NCBI RefSeq assembly: GCF_013761175.1
Contig: NZ_JACDUR010000003.1
Location: forward strand, 1,115,441-1,179,440
Length of the DNA stretch: 64,000 nucleotides
Source of the DNA: Nonomuraea soli
GTDB taxonomy: Bacteria; Actinomycetota; Actinomycetes; Streptosporangiales; Streptosporangiaceae
Reading direction: 5' to 3'
The notes beneath the pieces are model-generated. The model saw only the letters and a program-made list of their open reading frames with translations, was not told the DNA's origin and ran no database searches. Both the position numbers and the translations under genes were made by a program. Positions 18,173 through 27,717 of the stretch are shown one piece after another; position 1 is the first letter of the stretch, and each line of letters begins with the position of its first letter.

Positions 18173-18721
18173 ATGGCACGACCGAGCGCACGGCCCAAGC
18201 TGATCGAGGCCGCCCTCACCGTCGTCGAGGAGCGCGGCATCACAGCGCTCACGCTCGACGCGGTCGCCGAGGAGGCCGGGGTGACCAAGAGGGGCCTCAT
18301 CTACCACTTCCCGAGCAAGCACGCCCTGCTCCTGGGGATCCACGAGGAGCTCGCCGCGCGCATGGAGCGCCAACTCCTTGAGGCCACCGGAGGCGAACCG
18401 GAGGGGGCGACGCTCGTGGAACGCACGCGAGGCTATGTGCGGGCGGCGCTCAAGGCTCCGAGCAGCGTCGAGATGAGGCTCATCATGGAGGCCGTGAACG
18501 AGCCGGAATGGATCGCCCCCTGGGAACGGGTCTACCGCCGATGGTTCCCAGAGGAAGAGCAGGCGGTCGAAGAGCTCGATGACCTCTCGCTGCGATGCCT
18601 GGTCGCGCGGATGGCCGCCGACGGCTCCTGGGGGTACGAGACCACGCTGGCGGCTCCCCTCACGCAGACCGCCCGCGCCCGGATCGTCGAGAGCATCCTC
18701 AGCACCCTGGGGGAGGAATGA
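18173..18721 (+). CDS. TetR-family repressor of the divergent MFS pump
   Basis: 182 residues from ATG 18173, preferred over ATG 18161 because GGGAGA lies just upstream at proper spacing. N-terminal HTH: LTLDAVAEEAGVTKRGLIYH then FPSKHALLLGIHEEL. The C-terminal domain resembles the TetR_C_6 type seen next to MFS genes. Probably represses itself and the 16553 pump and is induced by the pump's substrate. Confidence 0.86.
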   Translation: MARPSARPKLIEAALTVVEERGITALTLDAVAEEAGVTKRGLIYHFPSKHALLLGIHEELAARMERQLLEATGGEPEGATLVERTRGYVRAALKAPSSVEMRLIMEAVNEPEWIAPWERVYRRWFPEEEQAVEELDDLSLRCLVARMAADGSWGYETTLAAPLTQTARARIVESILSTLGEE

Positions 18722-19085
18722 TCAGGCCCGGCGCCTCCCTCCTGGGACTGCACCTCCGTCGGCGCAGCGAGTTCTCACCCGTCCGCTTGGCGGCATCCAC
18801 TCACTCTGAACGCTGTCGAAACTCACCCGCGAACGCGCTACTTGGCATCGACGAGATCGGCGGTCAGTCCGTTGGGCATGACCGGAGTGGGGCGGCGAAG
18901 CTCGGGAGGGCGAATGTCTCGGGCGGGGGCGGCTTTGCGGGCGCTTGGGCGGGTCTGGAGTCGAGTCGGGTGTGGCGTGCCGTGGAACCCTTCCGCCTCG
19001 GGCCCGCGTGCATGCCCGTTGCCGGAGGGCACGTGACGAGCATGAAATCGACGATCTCGCCTTGCAGGGGCGAGTTGAAAATACA
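18722..19085. other. No gene recognised
   Basis: A minus-strand frame ending at 18838 (ELRRPTPVMPNGLTADLVDA) looks faintly like a protein tail, but its upstream part is low-complexity Arg/Pro and no family is recognised. The segment leads into the attachment-site-like repeat at 19086-19275. Confidence 0.3.
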
Positions 19086-19275
19086 GAAACCCCAGGTCAT
19101 GCAGGGTGCCCGGGGCTCGAACCTGGAACCTACGGATTAAAAGTCGCAAGGACTTATGTCGCACACAGCTTAACTGTATTCAATAATATCACTCTGCTCA
19201 ACTTTATGGGCTCTGAAAATGTCCAAGAATGTCGCCCAGTGTTTATGGGTATCGGGGGCCGAAGGCATGTGACGA
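19086..19275 (-). repeat. Left attachment-site-like repeat: tRNA-Lys 3' half plus flanks
   Basis: The core 19108-19146, read on the minus strand, is the 3' half of tRNA-Lys(UUU): CTTTTAA anticodon loop, 3' side of the anticodon stem, and a T-arm with GGTTCGAGCC. No 5' half precedes it, so it is not a working tRNA. The same 39 bases occur at 35945-35983 with one mismatch (19124 T, 35961 C). Similarity extends outward on both sides: GAAACCCCAGGTCA (19086-19099 and near 35909) and TGAAAATGTCCAAGAAT (near 19214 and 36050). This looks like attL/attR of an element that integrated into tRNA-Lys. Confidence 0.65.
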
Positions 19276-19557
19276 GCATTGGGCGCGATGTTCGGCGGGC
19301 CGCCCGCTGCCCGTGGCGAGCCCTAGACTGTTCAGGTCTGCCTGATTCGGCTGTGATCCATTGGGTCTCGCAAGTGTAGGAGCGAGAGCTCGGAAACAAT
19401 TTGTTGCCTGGTTTGGCCAGCCCCCTAAACGCGCGGGATCGATCTTGAGTTCCTTGGACGTCATCTTCCCGACCCAGTCACCACGCCTGTGGCATTAACC
19501 GAGGATTCATACAGCCGCCGGCGTGCTCGCCGCTACTTCCTGCCACATGCGTGGGAA
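19276..19557. other. No gene recognised
   Basis: Between the attachment-like repeat and the stop of the next minus-strand gene; several AT-rich stretches, no supported reading frame. Confidence 0.3.
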
Positions 19558-20301
19558 TCACTCGCCTGGTGCCGCCAGACGCTCGATGAGGTAGTCACCG
19601 TAGGGAGATATCTCGTACTCGCGTTGCACTTCATGAGGAGAGGCAACACGTTGTTCACCGTGGTCCCAGATCAGGCCGTGTTGCTCGAGGACTCGGAGCG
19701 CGCCGTGAGCCGAGTCCTTCAGGACGGGATCGGCCTCGATGATGCTCCATTCGTACCACTGCCGGGCTGTCTTGGGGTCGTCTGCGGCGTTCATCTGGGC
19801 CGCGACCCGCTCGAGGTGCTACGGCCTGCTGCTCATGATCTTTAACAGGCGGATGTGGACTGGGTCCAAGTCGGCCAGCGTCCGAACGAACGCGATCTCA
19901 CTGTCGACCCTGGTGCCCATGTCGTCCAGGGCGTTGGCTAGGGCGCGTCCTAGCGCCCGGCGCTTGTCTCGCATTGCGCTGTCTTGGGCGATGGTCAGCG
20001 TGCGGGCGAGCAATTCTTGGTAGGCATCATCTGATGCCGCCGCTTCAGTGAGTCGCCTGAACTGTTCGGTTGGATCGCCGCCGAGTTCTTCGGCAGCGTC
20101 GGCCAGGGTCTCCGTGACGCGCTTGACCCTCTGGGTGGTAATCCTCTCGTAGAGCTGGCCAAGAGCATCTTCGATCACGGGGGTAAGCCCAGTGCCTGCT
20201 ACTGCGGCTTCTGGGCCGATGAGGCCGGCGGCGCCGCCAATCGCTGCGGCGGTTACCTTCACTGCCAGCGGGTTCGTGCTCTCACTTCGCCGATTTGGCA
20301 T
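19558..20301 (-). pseudogene. Unknown helical protein gene split by a frameshift
   Basis: From ATG 20301 (minus) the first frame runs MPNRRSESTN, then a Gly/Ala-rich hydrophobic stretch (AAAIGGAAGLIGPEAAVAGT), then charged helices (FRRLTEAAASDDAYQELLAR) to a stop at 19819. The adjoining frame continues HLERVAAQMNAADDPKTA to EISPYGDYLIERLAAPGE and stops at 19558. Both halves look like coding sequence of one protein of about 247 residues, so one base was lost or gained near 19820. I do not recognise the family; the Gly-rich stretch may insert in or contact a membrane. Confidence 0.5.
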
Positions 20302-20404
20302 GGCAGCAAGTATCGGTGGTACTGGGGGCTGCTGTCCCCTGGTCGACGGACCGACTGGAGGGATCAGGAATCGCACCCTCACGCGTGTCGGGGTCTTGGC
20401 GTGA

Positions 20405-20506
20405 GCTGTCGGGCACGCTTCCTGATTCGAGACGGTGACGGCAAATTCCTGCGATCATGAACGAGATCTTCACCGAGGCCAGAGCCCAGGCCGTACTCAC
20501 CAGCCC
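20405..20506 (+). mobile_element. Short internal fragment of an integrase-type IS
   Basis: Reads LIRDGDGKF then, after a shift, MNEIFTEARAQAVLTSP. This is colinear with FLIRDRDGKFPARMDEILAE and GIQTVLTG of the IS transposase at 34793-35890, so about 100 bases of the DDE core survive. From 20507 the similarity ends. The ATG 20457 frame to 20669 is a fusion of this fragment with unrelated DNA. 20670-20899 shows nothing. Confidence 0.55.
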
Positions 20507-20899
20507 GATCGTCTTCTTTCACTTCTGCAACGGGGGCCCCGACGAAACCGACAGGATTTGGCGCTCCATCTACGACGAGCCCGTCCTCTTGGCCGTCGGC
20601 TTCGGCAGGGGAACGTTCAAGGACACCCTTACCTTCACACCAGAAGGAAGCAGACGCCGCCCGGCCTGACATCCGGCGACCCCGCTCATTCGCTCGCGAC
20701 CACGCAGTGTGGCCCTTGCAGTTCCAGAGTGCTCGAACACGCGACACTTGATGACGCGAGGTCGCCAGTTTGGCACCCCTTCCACGGCCGGGGGCATCGT
20801 CTGCACACGTTCCAGTGAGAAGAAGGGCGATGAGGCCTCCAGCAGAGCACGGAAGCGGGTGCCTGTCCCCTCTCCTGTGTCGCAGCCAGGCGGGGGCGG

Positions 20900-21142
20900 T
20901 CACTGATCACGGTCGTCGTGGTGGACGTTCGTGCCGTCCGGGGGAAGAGCGGGGGTCTTGTCGGTGAGTGATTCGGCGGTCTGCGGCGGGTGTGCCCGGA
21001 GCGCGGCGCGCAGCTCGCTGACGGCGCGCAGCAGCGGCAGGCAGGCGAGTAGCAGTTCGGCCAGCGCGGCGGGGATGCGGGTGGCGGTGTGCAGGATCAG
21101 GATGAGCGCTCCGATGGCTGCGAGGATCGTGGTGGTGGTCAT
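20900..21142 (-). CDS. Small membrane protein of unknown function
   Basis: 80 residues from ATG 21142. One or two hydrophobic segments (TTILAAIGALILILHTATRI, AALAELLLACLPLLRAVSEL) are followed by a Pro/Asp-rich hydrophilic tail. It diverges from the large STAND gene at 21327 with 184 bases between them. Such a neighbour could be an independent gene or a membrane-acting partner of the STAND protein; only position supports the second idea. Confidence 0.5.
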   Translation of the reverse strand: MTTTTILAAIGALILILHTATRIPAALAELLLACLPLLRAVSELRAALRAHPPQTAESLTDKTPALPPDGTNVHHDDRDQ

Positions 21143-21326
21143 GCCACGACGATGGCTTTGACCGGCCCGATGGGCATCCGGCTGGATCAAGTTGCGCGTA
21201 TTGGCTGGTTGCCGGAGGTGCCGGGCTTTAGGCTCCGAATGAAACCGAACGGTCACGCTGCGGTGCCGCGGTTTGCTGCGTCGCGGTGCGCTCACGACAG
21301 GCTTGCGGTGGTGTTGGGAGGGGCTG

Positions 21327-24300
21327 GTGGCCGACCCGTCGAAGATCCACACCCGGGCCGATCTTCGCGTGGCGCTTCAGCGCCTGTTCGGCTCCGATGG
21401 CCGCTCCTACGAGCAAGTGGCTGCCGCTGCGGGGATCGGGACGGCCACGCTCCATGACATGGTGAGCGGAAAGACGTTCCCGCGCTGGAGGACGCTGCAG
21501 CTGGTGCTGGAAGCTAGCGGCATCACCACGCGTCAGCGTTTACGGAACTGGCGGGATGCTTGGGTACGGGCCAGAGAAGACCGGCCAGCTTCCACACCCG
21601 TTCCTGACGATCGTCCGCCCGTGCCTGACACCGAGTTAGGTCACGTTGTGCTCGACCAGATCGTGGAAGGCGACATTCCCCGGCGCCCGCGCGCCTTCCA
21701 GCCCCGTCCAGAGCTGGAACAGCTGAGGGCCCGGATGCGGGAAGAAGGAGAAGCCGTCATCGAAGGCGCCGCGATCGTCGACGCATTGACTGGCACCCCG
21801 GGGATGGGCAAGAGCCTGCTGGCCGCCTCCTACGCCTGGGATCGCCAGCACGCCGGCTGGCCGCTGATCGTCTGGATCAACGCCCAGAACACCGACCAGA
21901 TCCTCACCGGCTTGGCCGGCTTGGCCCGCCGGCTGAACCTGCTGGGCGCCGACGACGACACCGCCACCGCGGCGGCCAAGGCCCGCGACTGGCTGGCCGC
22001 CACCGACCGGCCCGGCCTGCTGGTCTTCGACAACGCCACCAAGGTCGACGACGTGGCGCCCTGGTGCCCGGCCACCGGCGCCGTCCAGATTCTCATCACC
22101 AGCCGCAACCGCGCCTTCCACGAGCTGTTCGAACCGGTCGACGTCGGCGTCTTCGCCCCCGGACAGTCGGTGGCCTGCCTGCACCAGCGCACCGGCCAGA
22201 CCACCCCGGGCGCCGACGACGTCGCCCACGAGCTCGGCCATCTGCCGCTGGCGATCGGCCAGGCCGGGGCACTGATCGCGCGTCGCCGCATGACCTACCC
22301 CGCCTACCTGAAGGCGCTGCGCGACCTCCCGCTCAGCGAGTACCTGCCGCGCGCCGGAGACGGCTACCCGCAAGGGACCGCGCAGGCGATCCTGCTGTCC
22401 ATCGACCAGGCCGAAGACACCATCCCCGGCGCCCGCGTGCTGCTGGAGCTGCTGGCGGTGCTGTCGGAATCCGGTGTGCCCCGGGCGATCCTGTACGGCA
22501 CCACCAACCCCGAAGACCTCGACCCGGGCGACACCGCCGAGCTGGATCAGCTGCTCGCCGAGCTGGCCGATACCTCCCTGATCAGCTTCAGCGACGATGG
22601 CAGCACCGTGCTCATGCACCGCCTGACCAGCCGCGTCCTACGTGAACGCGCCCAGCACACCCCCCATACCAGCTTTGGCGACCTGTCCGGCATGCTGACC
22701 CGCGCCACCACCCTGCTGTACCACTTCAACCGCCACATCCCCGACGGCGCCGCAACCTGGGCCGCCCGCGCCGCCGTCGACATGCTGGTCGAACAAAGCG
22801 CCACGGTGCACGCCTTGGCCGCCAAGGCTGGCCATCTGACCGACGACCTGCTCAGTCTGCGCGCCTGCTGCGGCGTCTATCTCCACGACGTGGCCGATTT
22901 GGGCCGGGCCACCCTGCTGTTGGAGCAGACTCTCGCCGATCGGGAGCGGGTGCTGGGCGCCGACCACCCCGATACCCTGTACTCCCGCAGTAACCTCGCC
23001 TACGTCTACCAGTCGACGGGGGATCTGGGCCGGGCCATCCCCCTGTTGGAGCAGACTCTCACCGACCTTCAGCGGGTTCTTGGCCCCGACCACCCCGACG
23101 CCCTATCCTCCCGTATCAATCTCGCCAGCGCTTACGAGTCGGTGGGGGATCTGGGCCGGGCCATCCCCATGTACGAGCAGACCCTCGCCGACCAGCAGCG
23201 GGTGCTCGGCACCGACCACCCCAACACCCTGACCTTCCGCAACAACCTCGCCTATGCCTACCAGTTGGCGGGAGATCTGCGACGGGCCATTCCCCTGCAC
23301 GAGCAGACCCTTACCGAACGCCAGCGGGTGCTGGGCGCCGACCACCCCGATACCCTGTACTCCCGCAGTAACCTCGCCCTTGCCTACCAGGCGGCGGGAG
23401 ATTTGCGCCGAGCCGTTCCCCTGCACGAGCAGACCCTCGCCGACCAGCAGCGGGTGCTGGGCGCCGACCACCCCGACACGTTGGGCTCCCGCAACAACCT
23501 CGCCAGCGCCTACGAGGCGGCCGGGGATCTGGGCCGGGCCATCCCGCTGTACGAGCGCACCTTGGCCGATCGGGAGCGGGTGCTGGGCGCCGATCACCCA
23601 GACACGTTGAACTCCCGCACTAATCTGGCCTATGCCTACGAGTCGGCGGGGGATCTGGGTCGGGCCATCCCGCTGTACGAGCAGAGCCTCGCCGACCAGC
23701 AGCGGGTGCTGGGAGCCGACCACCCCAACACCCTGACCTCTCGCAACAACCTCGCCACCGCCTACCAGTCAGCCAGAGATCTAGGTCGGGCCATCCTGCT
23801 GCACGAGCGCACCCTGGCCGACCGGCAACGGGTGCTCGGCCCCGACCACCCCGACACCCTGACCTCCCGCAACAATCTCGCCTACGCTTACGAGGCGGCG
23901 GGCGATCTGGGCAGGGCCATCCCGCTGCACGAGCAGACCCTCGCCGACCGGCAACGCGTGCTCGGCCCCGACCATCCCCACACGCTGAACTCCCGCAACA
24001 ACCTGGCCCATGTCTACCAGTCGGCGGGGGATCTGGGTCGGGCCATCCCGCTGTACGAGCGCACCCTGGCCGACCGGCAACGGGTGCTCGGCCCCGACCA
24101 CCCCGACACGTTGGGCTCCCGCAACAACCTCGCCAGCGCCTACGAGTCGATGGGCGATGTGGGCCGGGCCATCCCGCTGTACGAGCGCACCCTGGCCGAC
24201 AGTGAGCGCGTGCTCGGCACCGATCATCCTCTGACGAAGGTTGTGCGTAGCAACGTGGCACATCTTCGACTGAATCTTGGCGCATACCCTGCCCGTCCAT

Positions 24301-24419
24301 CGGCAGACCCCGCTGCAGGGCAGCGCACGAGGCTGGGTGACGTTGAGCGCAACGCGGCATGCCGGTGTGGGTCAGGAAAGGAGTACAAGCGCTGCCACGG
24401 AGCTTCAACAGCCAGCTGA
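21327..24419 (+). CDS. STAND NTPase: HTH, NB-ARC, eleven 42-residue TPRs and a C-terminal SEC-C zinc motif
   Basis: 1030 residues from GTG 21327, preceded by GGGAGGGG. Residues 20-65 form an Xre-like HTH (SYEQVAAAAGIGTATLHDMV). An NB-ARC ATPase follows with Walker A GTPGMGKS at 156-163, a Walker B-like LLVFDNATKVDD, a GHLPLAIGQAGALI block and an HRLTSRVLRER winged-helix element. Residues 524-985 are eleven near-identical 42-residue kinesin-light-chain-type TPRs. The tail CRCGSGKEYKRCH (1012-1024) is a SEC-C zinc motif. STAND proteins are signal-switch ATPases in regulation, antiphage defence or cell death. The HTH favours a regulator, the repeat array and SEC-C tail favour ligand sensing; the role is unproven. 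Confidence 0.85.
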   Translation: MADPSKIHTRADLRVALQRLFGSDGRSYEQVAAAAGIGTATLHDMVSGKTFPRWRTLQLVLEASGITTRQRLRNWRDAWVRAREDRPASTPVPDDRPPVPDTELGHVVLDQIVEGDIPRRPRAFQPRPELEQLRARMREEGEAVIEGAAIVDALTGTPGMGKSLLAASYAWDRQHAGWPLIVWINAQNTDQILTGLAGLARRLNLLGADDDTATAAAKARDWLAATDRPGLLVFDNATKVDDVAPWCPATGAVQILITSRNRAFHELFEPVDVGVFAPGQSVACLHQRTGQTTPGADDVAHELGHLPLAIGQAGALIARRRMTYPAYLKALRDLPLSEYLPRAGDGYPQGTAQAILLSIDQAEDTIPGARVLLELLAVLSESGVPRAILYGTTNPEDLDPGDTAELDQLLAELADTSLISFSDDGSTVLMHRLTSRVLRERAQHTPHTSFGDLSGMLTRATTLLYHFNRHIPDGAATWAARAAVDMLVEQSATVHALAAKAGHLTDDLLSLRACCGVYLHDVADLGRATLLLEQTLADRERVLGADHPDTLYSRSNLAYVYQSTGDLGRAIPLLEQTLTDLQRVLGPDHPDALSSRINLASAYESVGDLGRAIPMYEQTLADQQRVLGTDHPNTLTFRNNLAYAYQLAGDLRRAIPLHEQTLTERQRVLGADHPDTLYSRSNLALAYQAAGDLRRAVPLHEQTLADQQRVLGADHPDTLGSRNNLASAYEAAGDLGRAIPLYERTLADRERVLGADHPDTLNSRTNLAYAYESAGDLGRAIPLYEQSLADQQRVLGADHPNTLTSRNNLATAYQSARDLGRAILLHERTLADRQRVLGPDHPDTLTSRNNLAYAYEAAGDLGRAIPLHEQTLADRQRVLGPDHPHTLNSRNNLAHVYQSAGDLGRAIPLYERTLADRQRVLGPDHPDTLGSRNNLASAYESMGDVGRAIPLYERTLADSERVLGTDHPLTKVVRSNVAHLRLNLGAYPARPSADPAAGQRTRLGDVERNAACRCGSGKEYKRCHGASTAS
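22896..24281 (+). repeat. Eleven tandem 126-bp repeats within the STAND gene
   Basis: Each unit encodes DLGRAIPLYEQTLADRQRVL, a GxDHPDTL turn, then SRNNLAYAYESAG, 42 residues. Units are very alike at DNA level, so the array can expand or contract by recombination without breaking frame. The last unit is the most diverged. Confidence 0.9.
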
Positions 24420-24594
24420 TCTTGTGAAGACGATCTGATGTGCGGATTCGGCTGCGAGCCGGGGCGGTGGGCCAGGTCCGCGTTCTAGTGCGGGGCAGAC
24501 GCAGTACGCGAGAAACGTGATAGCCATGTCGCTGACCAGGGCGACACGCGGTCCCCGCACGGCTGCGCTGGGTGTGCTCTCGAGCTGACGATGT

Positions 24595-24891
24595 TCACGC
24601 AGGCGCGGCGGAGTCGGCGGTTGTGGTGGCCCACCATTGGCGCAAGGGGGCGGTGCCAGCGCCCTTCGCGAGGGAGCCGCCGGGGCTGCGGTTGGGAGTG
24701 CGCAGCAACTGGCGGGTGGCCGGGTCGAGGTCGGCGCGGTGCTGGAGGCGGGGACGGGGTCGTCGACGGGCTGCAGCCAGCGGTAGCCGTACTGGAGCAT
24801 GAAGCGATGCGGGGCTGGCCGGAGGCGCGACGCCGCTAGCGTGGAAGCTGCGGTTTTCGAACAGGACGACGTCGCATGGGGCCGCCGACAC
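24595..24891 (-). pseudogene. Phytanoyl-CoA-dioxygenase-like C-terminal fragment, frameshifted
   Basis: On the minus strand, CDVVLFENRSFHASGVAPPA is followed one frame over by MLQYGYRWLQPVDDPVP and then, back in the first frame, HRADLDPATRQLLRTPNRSP, ending at 24595. Order and content match the C-terminal part of Fe(II)/2-oxoglutarate PhyH oxygenases (the NRSFH histidine and a GYGYRW-like strand). Two shifts and loss of the N-terminal half make it non-functional. 24420-24594 has no gene. Confidence 0.5.
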
Positions 24892-24948
24892 CTACGACGC
24901 CGCGGTGGATTGCAGGTCTTGATCTAGTCGGTATGGCTTGATCGTGAC

Positions 24949-24985
24949 ATGGTGCGCCGTCACGAACTCACTGACGCGGCCTGGC
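24949..24985 (+). mobile_element. Tip of an IS5-family transposase gene
   Basis: ATG 24949 gives MVRRHELTDAAW, the usual opening of IS5-type transposases in actinomycetes, and then loses similarity. Only about 36 bases remain. Confidence 0.4.
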
Positions 24986-25015
24986 GTTCGAGGAGTTCAG
25001 CAACGCACAAAGCCG

Positions 25016-26326
25016 TCAGAGCGAGGACTCCATCTCCGCGAGCGACTTCAGCAGCTCTTGGCGATGTGGCTCTCTCCAGGTGCGGCGGTTCAGGACTTCC
25101 TCCAGCATGCTGACCGCGACGGACCTGTCCAGCCTGGCCAGCTTCCTGGTTAGCACGATGAGCTCGTCGGCGTTGCCTTCGCGTTCCCGGACCATCTCGG
25201 CAATGACCGATGCGGCGCGCGCTTGGTCTAGCTCCATCAGATAGTCAGAGGCGTGGTCGCGGTACATGATGTCGAGCCGACGGCTCATGGACACTTCGGC
25301 GAATACGTCCACGGCGCGCAGCGGGTCGAACTCGATGATCTTTTTCGATGACTGGGCACGGTCCAGGAAGTTGATCGCCGGGCTCTTGAGAACGATGGAG
25401 AGCACCTCCACGGCGGACGGGACATCGACCGAGGCCAGGTCTTCGGCGGCGGCCATGGCTCTGGAAAGGTCACGGCCGCTGGCCAATCTCCGAAGCGTGG
25501 TTGCCATCGTTTCGAGGACCTCGTCGCCCAGATCCACCCCGTCACGGACCAGTTCCGCGACTCCAGCAGCCGAGCTGTAGCTTCCGGACAGCTCCACGAT
25601 CAGGTCGCGCAGGCCTGGCGGGCTGCGATCTTCCGCGATCCATGCGGCGACCAGGAACCGATCGTAGGAGGTAAGGAAGGACAGTGCGTGCAGGTTGTTC
25701 TTGTGCGAGAGCCTGAGTAACTCGCTCTCGCCAGCACGTGGGTCACAAGCGGCATGCCTGGCGGCCAGGAACTCCGCCAGGGTCTGGTGCACGAACGCGA
25801 TGTCGCCGGCTGTAACCACGACCAGACCCGTGCGGCGCAGCACTTGCGCCGTCAGTGCGTCCCACCTGCTGACCGGCATGTCATGGGGGCGTAGATCGCT
25901 CACGCACGCTTTGATCTCTTCCAGCGCACCGGCGCCAACACGTTCATTCTGCCGCCGAAACGCGGTCTGTCCCAAAGCGGTCAACAGCCTGCCCGGCAGG
26001 CCATCGATAGCGGCCGATGCCTGAGCGCCGTAACGCCGCAGTTGTGTATGGAGCTGGTGGTTGATCCCCGTTGAGGAAGGGTCGTAGAACCTGTCGCGCA
26101 ACAGTTCGTAGAAGCGCTGGTAGGCGGCGTAGCGGCCCTTGGGAAGGGGGTGCGTGAGGTCGACAGCGTGCACCTGGCACAGAATGGTGGCCATGAGCGG
26201 GTTCCTGGCCAGTTCGCGCAGCCTTCCGCTGTTGACCTGGTGCATAAAGGCCGCCACGGCAAGGGCGGGCTCGGGCACTCGAGCCGCTTCCATCCAGCCT
26301 CTGACGAACGTGGGGAGCTCATTCAC
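25016..26326 (-). pseudogene. C-terminal part of a NACHT-type STAND protein, 5' truncated
   Basis: 436 residues from an in-frame GTG at 26326, but coding similarity continues upstream (RPAGRYELLPFN) to a stop near 26410. The block LRELARNPLMATILCQVHAV then LPKGRYAAYQRFYELLRDRF is the small helical region that follows the ATPase core in NACHT proteins, and AFVHQTLAEFLAARHAA is the typical next element. The Walker A/B part is missing, cut near the IS remnant that begins about 26430. The helical sensor half is intact. Whether it is expressed alone is unknown; the broken N-terminus argues for a pseudogene. Confidence 0.7.
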
Positions 26327-26429
26327 ATTGAAAGGAAGGAGCTCGTACCGTCCGGCGGGCCGTCCTTTTCCCCTGTCGGACCCGTGTCGATTCTTCGTCC
26401 AGGATTGCCAGCTCAGAGTCTGGCAACGA

Positions 26430-26758
26430 AGAAATGAGGGTGTCTGCTGCTTCTGCCGAAAAATACATCCGCTCAGGTCGCGGCCATGTGAGGACTCGCT
26501 TGGCGGTGCGAGCTCGGCCCCTCAGAAGACGGAACGTGTACGGCAGGATGATCAGCCGTGCTCCTTCGCTCGGCCTACCTCACCGTCGCGAACACATTCG
26601 CCGCGCTGCGGTTGCTGCCCATGGCTGACCGGGACAAGGACGTGGAGATATTCGCTCTACGGCACCAGATCACCGTCCTTGAACGCCAACTCGGCGCCGA
26701 TACCAGAGTGAGATGGCCCCCCGAAGTCGGGCCCTTCTCGCCGCGCTCCTGACCACCT
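26430..26758 (+). mobile_element. Left-end fragment of an integrase-type IS
   Basis: Shares the lead sequence and N-terminal coding region (LLRSAYLTVANTFAALRLLP, DRDKDVEIFALRHQITVLER) with the IS at 34670-35890. It breaks off at about 26758, where the 117-bp duplicated segment begins soon after. Confidence 0.7.
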
Positions 26759-26773
26759 CATAAGTTGAGAACT

Positions 26774-26890
26774 CCCGTGGTCGCGCAATTCGGTTGCGTA
26801 TGGTGGCGTCCTGGTGTCATGTAGTGATATGCGTCGGTGGGCCAAGCTGAATGAGCGCCAGATGGCGACCCTGCGCCGGATCGCGGAGGG
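26774..26890 (+). repeat. 117-bp direct repeat (copy 1): promoter and start of the 38049 gene
   Basis: Matches 37994-38110 with three mismatches. It contains the upstream region and first codons (MRRWAKLNERQMATLRRIAE) of the gene at 38049, then is cut by the IS5 fragment at 26891. A truncated second copy of that locus, 11.2 kb away in the same orientation. Confidence 0.85.
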
Positions 26891-27266
26891 TCGCGGCGGC
26901 CTCGGTGCACGACAACACCATCGGCACAGCCCTGCTGGACCGGGTCGTCGCCGCCACCGTGCCCGGCAGCGTCCAGACCGCCCTGGTCGATCAGGGGTTC
27001 AAGACCAGCGTGGTCGCCCACGGCGCCACTCACGGCATCCATGTGAAGATCGTCGAACGCAACCCCCGCCGACACGGGGTTCGTCCCCTAGCCGAAACGC
27101 TGGATCGTGGAACAGATCTACGGCACGTTGTCCCTGCACCGCCGCCTGGGTACGCGACTACGAACACGATCCGGCCAGCTCCGAATCACGCGTGTACTGG
27201 GCGATGACCGACGCGATGACCCGCCGGTTGACCGGCACCGCCACCCCCACCTGGCGCTCGGCGTGA
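26891..27266 (+). pseudogene. C-terminal half of an IS5-family transposase
   Basis: AASVHDNTIGTALLDRVVAA, VDQGFKTSVVAHGATHGIHV and IVERNPRRHG give the DDE half. After a shift come KRWIVEQIYGTLSLHRRL and YWAMTDAMTRRLTGTATPTW with a stop at 27266. The matching N-terminal half lies downstream at 27718, so the element is permuted and dead. Confidence 0.7.
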
Positions 27267-27691
27267 GCGGGCATCCCGATCCCGGTACCTGGCTGCTGGA
27301 CCGCCTCGACGCCCGCGAGCAGGCGCTGACCGAGCAGATCGAACAGGCACGCGCCCAGATCGAGGAGCTGACCGCTCGCCTTCACGACCTCGACCAGGAT
27401 CTCGACCGCCTGCGGATCACCCGCAAGACCCTCCTCGTCCTGGCCGCCGAGCCCGATCCGGTACCCCCGCTACCGGCCCCCACGCTTCCCGGCCACCCTG
27501 CCTACCAGCAGATTCTCACGATCATGGCCGACACCGGCCAGCCCACCCGGGCGCGTGATCTATGCCTGGCGCTGGGCCTGCCGTTGGTGCGCAACAACAT
27601 CGAGAACACCCGCGCCAAGCTGAAACGCCTGGTCAGCTTGGGCATCCTCGTGGAGATCGAGCCCGGATTGTTCGCTCCGCCGCGTCCCTAG
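27263..27691 (+). CDS. IS-associated winged-helix accessory protein
   Basis: 142 residues from GTG 27263, overlapping the transposase stop by GTGA. N-terminal coiled coil (LDAREQALTEQIEQARAQIE through DLDQDLDRLRITRKTLL), a Pro-rich hinge, then a winged-helix-like C-terminal part (QPTRARDLCLALGLPLVRNN, RAKLKRLVSLGILVEIEPGL). I recall similar proteins behind actinobacterial IS transposases; function unknown, perhaps control of transposition. This frame is intact although the transposase is not. Confidence 0.6.
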   Translation: MSGHPDPGTWLLDRLDAREQALTEQIEQARAQIEELTARLHDLDQDLDRLRITRKTLLVLAAEPDPVPPLPAPTLPGHPAYQQILTIMADTGQPTRARDLCLALGLPLVRNNIENTRAKLKRLVSLGILVEIEPGLFAPPRP

Positions 27692-27717
27692 ACCGGCGAT
27701 GAGTACGTGACCAGCGC

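Noticed and set aside
19108..19146. Functional tRNA-Lys
   Set aside because: Only the anticodon loop, T-arm and acceptor side are present; the D-arm half is missing at both 19108 and 35945.
20457..20669. 70-codon plus-strand gene
   Set aside because: Its start is inside an IS transposase fragment; no ribosome site and no homology in the rest.
22896..24281. Regular repeats that could suggest a CRISPR array
   Set aside because: The period is 126 bases with no unique spacers and the frame is open throughout; it encodes TPRs. The same holds for the 135-base period at 60905-62065.
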